Positions 59,274 to 64,000 of a stretch of 64,000 nucleotides of DNA are shown here, piece after piece (positions within the stretch are counted from its first letter, which is position 1; each line of letters starts with the position of its first letter). Position numbers and translations under genes: made by a program. The notes below the pieces were generated by a model. That model saw only the letters and a list, made by a program, of their open reading frames with translations, ran no database searches and was not told the origin of the DNA. The DNA is from Pseudomonadota bacterium. Its GTDB lineage: Bacteria > Pseudomonadota > Gammaproteobacteria > Burkholderiales > Burkholderiaceae_C. Location: contig JAJZUZ010000001.1 of NCBI GenBank assembly GCA_021845965.1, positions 182,261 to 246,260 of the forward strand, given 5' to 3'.

Positions 59274-60017
59274 TCAGGCCTTGCCCTGGGTGGCCACGGC
59301 CGCCGCCGCCCGGGCGGCGGCTTCGGCGTCACCCAGGTAGTAGTGGCGGATCGGCCGCAGCCCGGCGTCCAGTTCGTAGACCAGCGGGATGCCGTTGGGA
59401 ATGTTCAGGCCTACGATGTCCTGGTCGGAAATGTTGTCCAGGTACTTCACGAGGGCGCGGATGGAGTTGCCGTGGGCGACCACCACCACGCGCTGGCCGG
59501 ACTGGATGGCCGGGGCCAGGGTCTCGTTCCAGAACGGCAGCACGCGGGCGACGGTGTCCTTCAGGCATTCGGTCAGCGGTACCTGGTCCGGCTGCAGGGC
59601 CGCGTAGCGGCGGTCACCGCGCTCGCTGCGCGGGTCGCTCGGTTCCAGGGCCGGCGGCGGCGTGTCATAGCTGCGGCGCCAGACCAGCACCTGCGCATCG
59701 CCGTACTGCTTGGCCATGTCGGTCTTGTTCAGCCCCTGCAGGGCACCGTAGTGGCGTTCGTTCAGGCGCCAGTTCTTGACCACGGGCAGCCAGGTGCGGT
59801 CCATCTCGTCCAGCACGTACCACAGGGTATGGATGGCGCGCTTGAGCACGCTGGTGTAGGCCAGGTCGAAGTCGTAGCCCTCGGCCTTGAGCAGCTTGCC
59901 GGCCGACATGGCCTGGGACACGCCGGTGGGGGTGAGGTCGACGTCGGTCCAGCCGGTGAAGCGGTTCTCCAGGTTCCAGGTCGATTCGCCGTGGCGGATG
60001 AGCACGAGTTTGTACAT
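59274..60017 (-). CDS. gpmA: 2,3-bisphosphoglycerate-dependent phosphoglycerate mutase
   Basis: A 247-residue glycolytic enzyme interconverting 3- and 2-phosphoglycerate. The catalytic histidine is H9 in [40 protein letters not shown] (catalytic Glu region) and [20 protein letters not shown] (second His) are complete. It starts the minus-strand set gpmA-ctpA-moeB/thiF and diverges from the rhodanese gene, 127 bp away. Confidence 0.97.
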   Translation of the reverse strand: MYKLVLIRHGESTWNLENRFTGWTDVDLTPTGVSQAMSAGKLLKAEGYDFDLAYTSVLKRAIHTLWYVLDEMDRTWLPVVKNWRLNERHYGALQGLNKTDMAKQYGDAQVLVWRRSYDTPPPALEPSDPRSERGDRRYAALQPDQVPLTECLKDTVARVLPFWNETLAPAIQSGQRVVVVAHGNSIRALVKYLDNISDQDIVGLNIPNGIPLVYELDAGLRPIRHYYLGDAEAAARAAAAVATQGKA

Positions 60018-60144
60018 GGTGTGAGGCGGGGATGGCAGTTGGCAGGGGTGCTGCGGGGGCTCTCAGGGGCGCTCCGGCAGCCGTCAACCCGTCATTTTAG
60101 AATTAGCGCTTTCCCCACCCTTACCGACCCTTCCAAGGAACATC

Positions 60145-60552
60145 GTGAAATTCATCGTTGACAACTGGCCGCTGATGCTGGTCGCCCTGACTTCGGGCCT
60201 GCTGCTGCTGTGGCCGGCCATCCGGGGCGCCGCTGGCGGCTCCCTGACGCCCAGCGCTGCCGTGCAGCTCATCAACCACGAAAAGGCCGTCGTCGTCGAC
60301 GTCTGCGAAGCCTCCGAATACGCGGCCGGGCATGTGGCCGGTGCCAAGCACGTTCCCCTGGCGCAGCTGGCCAACCATTTGCCCGCTGTGGTCAAGAACA
60401 AGGACGTGCCCGTGATCTTCGTCTGCCAGAGTGGCATGCGCTCCAACAGCGCGGCCCGCATTGCCAAGGGTCTGGGCTACACCAAGCCCCTGTCACTGGG
60501 TGGCGGCCTGTCCGGCTGGCGCGCCGCCAGCCTGCCGGTTGAGAAAGGTTGA
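60145..60552 (+). CDS. Membrane-anchored rhodanese-like sulfurtransferase
   Basis: A 135-residue protein with one N-terminal membrane helix (about 8-28, WPLMLVALTSGLLLLWPAI) and a single rhodanese domain. VVDVCEASEYAAGHVAGAKH starts the domain and C94 in VIFVCQSGMRSNSAARIAKG is the persulfide-forming cysteine. GGGLSGWRAASLPVEKG ends it. It is equivalent to YibN of E. coli, which sits in the same rhodanese-grxC-secB-gpsA order. grxC begins 3 bp later. Confidence 0.94.
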   Translation: MKFIVDNWPLMLVALTSGLLLLWPAIRGAAGGSLTPSAAVQLINHEKAVVVDVCEASEYAAGHVAGAKHVPLAQLANHLPAVVKNKDVPVIFVCQSGMRSNSAARIAKGLGYTKPLSLGGGLSGWRAASLPVEKG

Positions 60553-60555
60553 ATC

Positions 60556-60816
60556 ATGCAAACTGTCAAGATGTATACGACGGCGGTCTGCCCGTATTGC
60601 GTGCGCGCGAAACAGCTCCTCAAATCGCGGGGTGTGGACCAGATCGAGGAAGTCCGTGTCGACACCGACCCGCAGGTGCGCGAGCACATGATGGCGATCA
60701 CCGGTCGGCGTACCGTGCCGCAGATCTTCATCGGCAGCACCCACGTGGGTGGCTGCGATGACCTGATGGCGCTGGACGCCCAGGGCGGTCTGCTGCCCCT
60801 GCTCAACGCGCCCTGA
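60556..60816 (+). CDS. grxC: Glutaredoxin 3 (dithiol)
   Basis: An 86-residue thiol oxidoreductase with the CPYC active site in [20 protein letters not shown] (C13 and C16). The cis-Pro and glutathione motif [20 protein letters not shown] is present. It follows the rhodanese by 3 bp and is followed by a terminator just before secB. Confidence 0.96.
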   Translation: MQTVKMYTTAVCPYCVRAKQLLKSRGVDQIEEVRVDTDPQVREHMMAITGRRTVPQIFIGSTHVGGCDDLMALDAQGGLLPLLNAP

Positions 60817-60857
60817 GACCGACCTCGCGCCTGACATAATCGGTCCTATCCGACCGC

Positions 60858-60897
60858 AAGCCCGCTCGGTGATCTCGCCGGCGGGCTTTGTTTTTTT
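60858..60897 (+). terminator. Rho-independent terminator of grxC, just before secB
   Basis: AAGCCCGC (60858-60865) pairs with GCGGGCTT (60881-60888), with an inner CGG/CCG stem. TTTGTTTTTTT follows. It ends 17 bp before the secB ATG, so secB must either depend on read-through or use a start site close by; CATAAT at 60835-60840 could serve as a -10. Confidence 0.85.
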
Positions 60898-60913
60898 GAC
60901 CAGAAGGCAAGCC

Positions 60914-61360
60914 ATGGCTGACATGCAAGAACCCGTTTTCCAGATCCAGCGCGTCTATCTCAAGGAGGCTTCGCTGGAGCAACCCAACTCGCCGGCCATC
61001 CTGTTGCAGAGCGAGCAGCCTTCGGTGGACATCCAGCTTGGCGTCGAAGCCTCGCCGCTGGCCGACGGTGTCTACGAAGTGGCCGTGACGGCGACGGTGC
61101 ACACGCAGATCGCGGACAAGACCGTGTTCCTGGTCGAGGCCAAGCAGGCCGGCATCTTCGAGATCCGCAACGTGCCGCAGGAGCAGCTGGGCCCCGTCAT
61201 GGGCGTGGTCTGCCCGCAGATCGTGTTTCCCTACCTGCGCAGCAACGTGGCCGACATCGTGCAGCGCGCCGGCTTCCCGCCGGTGCACCTGGCGGAGATC
61301 AATTTCCAGTCCATGTACGAGCAGCAGCAACAGCAGGGCAGCGAGATCCAGGTCCAGTAA
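60914..61360 (+). CDS. secB: Protein-export chaperone SecB
   Basis: SecB holds preproteins unfolded and hands them to SecA (encoded at the window start). I start at ATG 60914 ([20 protein letters not shown]), 148 residues, the family N-terminus with an AAGG site. Signatures are KDLSFE-type [36 protein letters not shown] and [20 protein letters not shown] followed by [12 protein letters not shown]. It is separated from gpsA by 21 bp. Confidence 0.97.
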   Translation: MADMQEPVFQIQRVYLKEASLEQPNSPAILLQSEQPSVDIQLGVEASPLADGVYEVAVTATVHTQIADKTVFLVEAKQAGIFEIRNVPQEQLGPVMGVVCPQIVFPYLRSNVADIVQRAGFPPVHLAEINFQSMYEQQQQQGSEIQVQ

Positions 61361-61381
61361 GCCTCCCTGCGGCAGACAGCG

Positions 61382-62398
61382 ATGAAGATCCTTGTGCTCG
61401 GCGCGGGTGCCTGGGGAACGGCCCTGGCCATGAGTGCCAGCCAGAACTCGCAGGTCCGCCACGAGGTCACGCTCTGGGCGCGCGATGCGGCGCAGGCGGC
61501 GGCGATGCAGTCGGCACGTGTGAATGCGCGCTATCTGCCCGGGCTGGGCCTGCCCGAGGGGCTGCGCGTGATCGACGGCCCGGCCGATGGTCTGGCGCGG
61601 CTGGTGCAGGGCCACGATCTGGTGGTCGTCGGCACACCCATGGCGGGCCTGCGGGGTGTGCTGCAGCAGATCCGCGACTTCGACCAGCCCGTGGCCTGGC
61701 TGTGCAAGGGCTTCGAGCCGGCCGACCATGGTCCCTATGGCCTGCTGGCGCACGAAATCCAGGCCGAGGTGGCGCCGCAGCTGCAGGCCGGCGTGCTCAG
61801 CGGACCCAGCTTCGCCCAGGAAGTGGCGCGCGGTCAGCCGACGGCGCTGGTGGCGGCCAGCCGCCATGCGGCGGTGCGCGAACGCCTGGTGCAGGCCTTT
61901 CACAGCCCGACGCTGCGGGTCTATGACAACGAGGACATCGTCGGCGTCGAAGTCGGCGGTGCGGTCAAGAACGTGCTGGCCATCGCCACGGGCCTGTGCG
62001 ACGGCCTCCATCTGGGCCTGAATGCGCGCGCCGCGCTGATCACGCGTGGCTTGGCCGAAATGACGCGGCTGGGCGTGGCGCTGGGTGCGCGGGCCGAGAC
62101 CTTCATGGGCTTGTCCGGCCTGGGTGACCTGGTGCTGACGGCGACCGGCGATCTGAGCCGCAACCGCAAGGTGGGCTTGCTGTTGGCGCAGGGCCAGACC
62201 CTCGAGCAGGCCGTGGCCTCGCTCGGCCACGTGGCGGAGGGCGTCTACTGCGCGCGCACGGTGGTGCAGCGCGCCCGTAGCCTGGATGTGGAGATGCCGA
62301 TCGCCCAGAGCGTCGTCGCCTTGCTAGACGGGCGCGTGCAGCCGGCACAGGCGGTGGCGGCCCTGATGGGACGCACACCCGGCAACGAAATCCGCTGA
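61382..62398 (+). CDS. gpsA: Glycerol-3-phosphate dehydrogenase [NAD(P)+]
   Basis: A 338-residue enzyme making sn-glycerol-3-phosphate for phospholipids. The NAD(P) site is [20 protein letters not shown]. The catalytic region includes [20 protein letters not shown]-like [20 protein letters not shown] and the conserved [27 protein letters not shown]. It follows secB by 21 bp and converges with cphA after 9 bp. Functionally it links to the Ugp uptake operon and ClsB in this window. Confidence 0.97.
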   Translation: MKILVLGAGAWGTALAMSASQNSQVRHEVTLWARDAAQAAAMQSARVNARYLPGLGLPEGLRVIDGPADGLARLVQGHDLVVVGTPMAGLRGVLQQIRDFDQPVAWLCKGFEPADHGPYGLLAHEIQAEVAPQLQAGVLSGPSFAQEVARGQPTALVAASRHAAVRERLVQAFHSPTLRVYDNEDIVGVEVGGAVKNVLAIATGLCDGLHLGLNARAALITRGLAEMTRLGVALGARAETFMGLSGLGDLVLTATGDLSRNRKVGLLLAQGQTLEQAVASLGHVAEGVYCARTVVQRARSLDVEMPIAQSVVALLDGRVQPAQAVAALMGRTPGNEIR

Positions 62399-62407
62399 GC
62401 GCGGACC

Positions 62408-64000
62408 TCAGGTCGCCGCGTCCGCTCCGTCGCGCGCGATGCGCGCCTGGATATGGGCGATGGCTTCCTCGACCTGGTCAACCAGGATCAGGCACAGATC
62501 ACCCTCGCCCAGGCGGTCCATGGCGGTGTCGATGGCCAGGAACTCGCCCCGGATCTCGTGCACGTCGCGGGTGCGCTTGGCCTCGCCCAGACCCTCGCGC
62601 AGCAGCGCGATGACCTCGCCATCGGTGCGGCCGCGCTGGCAGGCATCCTCGAACAGCACGATCTGGTCGAAGGCGTCGCCCAAGATGCGGGTCTGCTCGC
62701 GGATGTCCTCGTCGCGCCGGTCGCCGGCACCGCTGATGACCACCGAGCGGCGTTTGGCCGGCATCGATTCCACCGCGCGTACCAGCGCCTGCATGGCGTC
62801 CGGGTTGTGGCCATAGTCGGCAATCACGGTGGCGCCGCGGTAGCGGAACAGGTTGAAGCGGCCTTGCGCGTTGTTGCTGTCGTTGTCGAAGCTGGCCAGG
62901 CCGCGGCGGATCGTGTCCCAATCCAGGCCCAGGGCCCAGGCGGCGCCGACGGCCGCCATGACGTTCTCTACCTGGAAGCCGATGGTGCCGCCCAGGGTCA
63001 GCGGCACGTCGGCCAGTGGCAGGCGATGTTGCACCGAGTTCTCGGCGGCCACAAGTTCGCCGTTCTCCACATACACGGCCCGCTTGCCTTGCGCGAGGTG
63101 CGTGGCCACGACGGGGTGATGCCGTTCCATGGCAAAGAAGGTGACCTTGCCGCTGCGGCAATGGCTGGCCATGGCGGCGACGATGGGGTCGGCGGCGTTC
63201 AGCACGGCGCTGCCCTGGTCCGCGATGTTCTGCACGATGACGCGCTTGAGCACCGCCAGATCTTCTACCGTGGTGATGTAGTTCAGGCCCAGATGGTCAC
63301 CTGCCCCGACGTTGGTGACGACGGCGACGTCGCAGCGGTCGAAGGCCAGGCCTTCGCGCAGCATGCCGCCGCGTGCCGTCTCCAGCACGGCGGCGTCCAC
63401 ATCGGGATGCTGCAGCACATTGCGGGCACTCTTGGGGCCGCTGCAGTCGCCGGTGTCGATGCGCTCGCCGGCGATGTAGACACCGTCGGTGCTGGTCATG
63501 CCCACGCGCAGCTGGTTCTGAGTCAGCAGATGGGCGATCAGGCGTACCGTGGTGGTCTTGCCGTTGGTGCCGGTCACGGCCACCAGCGGGATGCGGCCGT
63601 TCTCCTGCTCGCCGAACATGGTGGAGATGATGGCCTCACCGACGGGGCGGCCCTTGCCGTACGAAGGCGAGAGGTGCATGCGCAGGCCGGGCGCGGCGTT
63701 GACTTCCACGATGCCGCCGCCGGTCTCCTCCAGCGGTTGCAGGATGTTGTCGCACACCATGTCGACGCCGCAGATGTCCAGCCCCACCATCTTGGCCGCG
63801 ACGATGGCGCGGTGCGCCACTTCAGGGTGCACATCGTCGGTCACGTCGGTGGCACTGCCGCCGGTGGAGAGGTTGGCATTGTGGCGCAGCGAGACGCGGC
63901 GGCCGTTGGCCGGGACCGATTCCGCATCCAGGCCCTGGCCGGCCAGGCAGGCCAGGGCAATATCGTCAAAGCGGATCTTGGTCAGCGAGGTGGCGTGGCC
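62408..64000 (-). CDS. cphA: Cyanophycin synthetase, C-terminal part (cut by window end)
   Basis: The frame is open to the right edge; 530 residues are present. CphA makes the storage polymer multi-L-arginyl-poly-L-aspartate. The visible part is the end of the ATP-grasp domain (LTKIRFDDIALACLAGQGLD, GLDICGVDMVCDN, GGIVEVNAAPGLRMHLSPSY) and the Mur-ligase-like domain. The latter has P-loop VAVTGTNGKTTTVRLIAHLL, TSTDGVYIAGERIDTGDCSG, VLETARGGMLREGLAFDRCD and VIADYGHNPDAMQALV. Betaproteobacteria often carry two cphA paralogs in tandem, so another may lie beyond the edge. A GTG within the frame at 63844 is not taken as the start because similarity continues upstream. argJ in this window supplies arginine precursors. 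Confidence 0.95.
   Translation of the reverse strand, partial: GHATSLTKIRFDDIALACLAGQGLDAESVPANGRRVSLRHNANLSTGGSATDVTDDVHPEVAHRAIVAAKMVGLDICGVDMVCDNILQPLEETGGGIVEVNAAPGLRMHLSPSYGKGRPVGEAIISTMFGEQENGRIPLVAVTGTNGKTTTVRLIAHLLTQNQLRVGMTSTDGVYIAGERIDTGDCSGPKSARNVLQHPDVDAAVLETARGGMLREGLAFDRCDVAVVTNVGAGDHLGLNYITTVEDLAVLKRVIVQNIADQGSAVLNAADPIVAAMASHCRSGKVTFFAMERHHPVVATHLAQGKRAVYVENGELVAAENSVQHRLPLADVPLTLGGTIGFQVENVMAAVGAAWALGLDWDTIRRGLASFDNDSNNAQGRFNLFRYRGATVIADYGHNPDAMQALVRAVESMPAKRRSVVISGAGDRRDEDIREQTRILGDAFDQIVLFEDACQRGRTDGEVIALLREGLGEAKRTRDVHEIRGEFLAIDTAMDRLGEGDLCLILVDQVEEAIAHIQARIARDGADAAT

Noticed and set aside
63842-63844. GTG as start of a shorter cyanophycin synthetase
   Set aside because: The frame and its ATP-grasp similarity continue without a stop to the window edge, so the gene is simply truncated by the window.

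Overview
The window is a dense, high-GC chromosomal segment with about 62 protein genes, one tRNA and no rRNA, insertion sequence, prophage or CRISPR array. Gene content and order point to a betaproteobacterium of the order Burkholderiales, most likely Comamonadaceae. The pointers are secA-argJ-(DUF815 ATPase)-nudix facing yacG-zapD-coaE-pilD-pilC-pilB, ispB diverging from rplU-rpmA-obgE-proB, the DUF971-ubiE-Tim44-ubiJ-ubiB block, fmdB-DUF502-aspS-nudB, gpmA-ctpA-moeB/thiF diverging from rhodanese-grxC-secB-gpsA, and a cyanophycin synthetase. The family assignment is an inference from gene order; there is no 16S rRNA here. No gap between genes exceeds 300 bp. The longest are 54327-54549 and 37688-37898.

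Layout. 1-9.6 kb: end of secA, arginine biosynthesis (argJ), an ATPase and a Nudix hydrolase, then on the other strand cell division (zapD), CoA synthesis (coaE) and the type IV pilus assembly set pilB-pilC-pilD without any pilin gene. 9.8-14.1 kb: tRNA-Pro, the quinone side-chain synthase ispB, ribosomal proteins L21/L27, ObgE and proline synthesis (proB). 14.1-25.6 kb: rppH and proS diverge, followed by a lytic transglycosylase, a CorC-type membrane protein, an orphan Lon-like AAA+ ATPase, grxD, slyD, a stand-alone AlkB-type alkane hydroxylase, prmC-prfA and hemA.

25.6-30.0 kb: a MarR-EmrA-EmrB drug efflux cassette flanked on both sides by paralogous small outer-membrane beta-barrel genes. 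30.1-35.0 kb: the complete glycerol-3-phosphate uptake operon ugpBAEC-ugpQ. 35.1-37.7 kb: a translationally coupled pair of a cyclopropane-synthase-like methyltransferase and an FAD oxidoreductase. It resembles the pairs that make 10-methyl or furan-precursor fatty acids and is the best candidate for an unusual pathway here. 37.9-47.6 kb: a 1302-residue FAD/iron-sulfur dehydrogenase, the ubiquinone genes ubiE, ubiJ and ubiB, a Tim44-like protein and a sodium:solute symporter.

47.8-53.1 kb: fmdB-like, DUF502, aspS, nudB, an EEP-family phosphodiesterase and cardiolipin synthase, the last four closely packed. 53.2-56.8 kb: a signalling-rich stretch with GTP cyclohydrolase I followed 2 nt later by a BLUF blue-light photoreceptor, then a diguanylate cyclase overlapping a FlhG/MinD-like ATPase, and a secreted nuclease. 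56.8-64 kb: E1-like enzyme, CtpA protease, phosphoglycerate mutase, rhodanese, Grx3, SecB, GpsA and the C-terminal part of cyanophycin synthetase, cut by the window end.

Regulatory points include hairpins that sit on or directly before start codons (ubiJ, nudB, secB), -10-like elements placed so close to obgE and hemA that leaderless mRNAs are possible, and a perfect GC-rich hairpin between ugpB and ugpA. All statements come from reading the sequence and from knowledge of the families; no database search was run.
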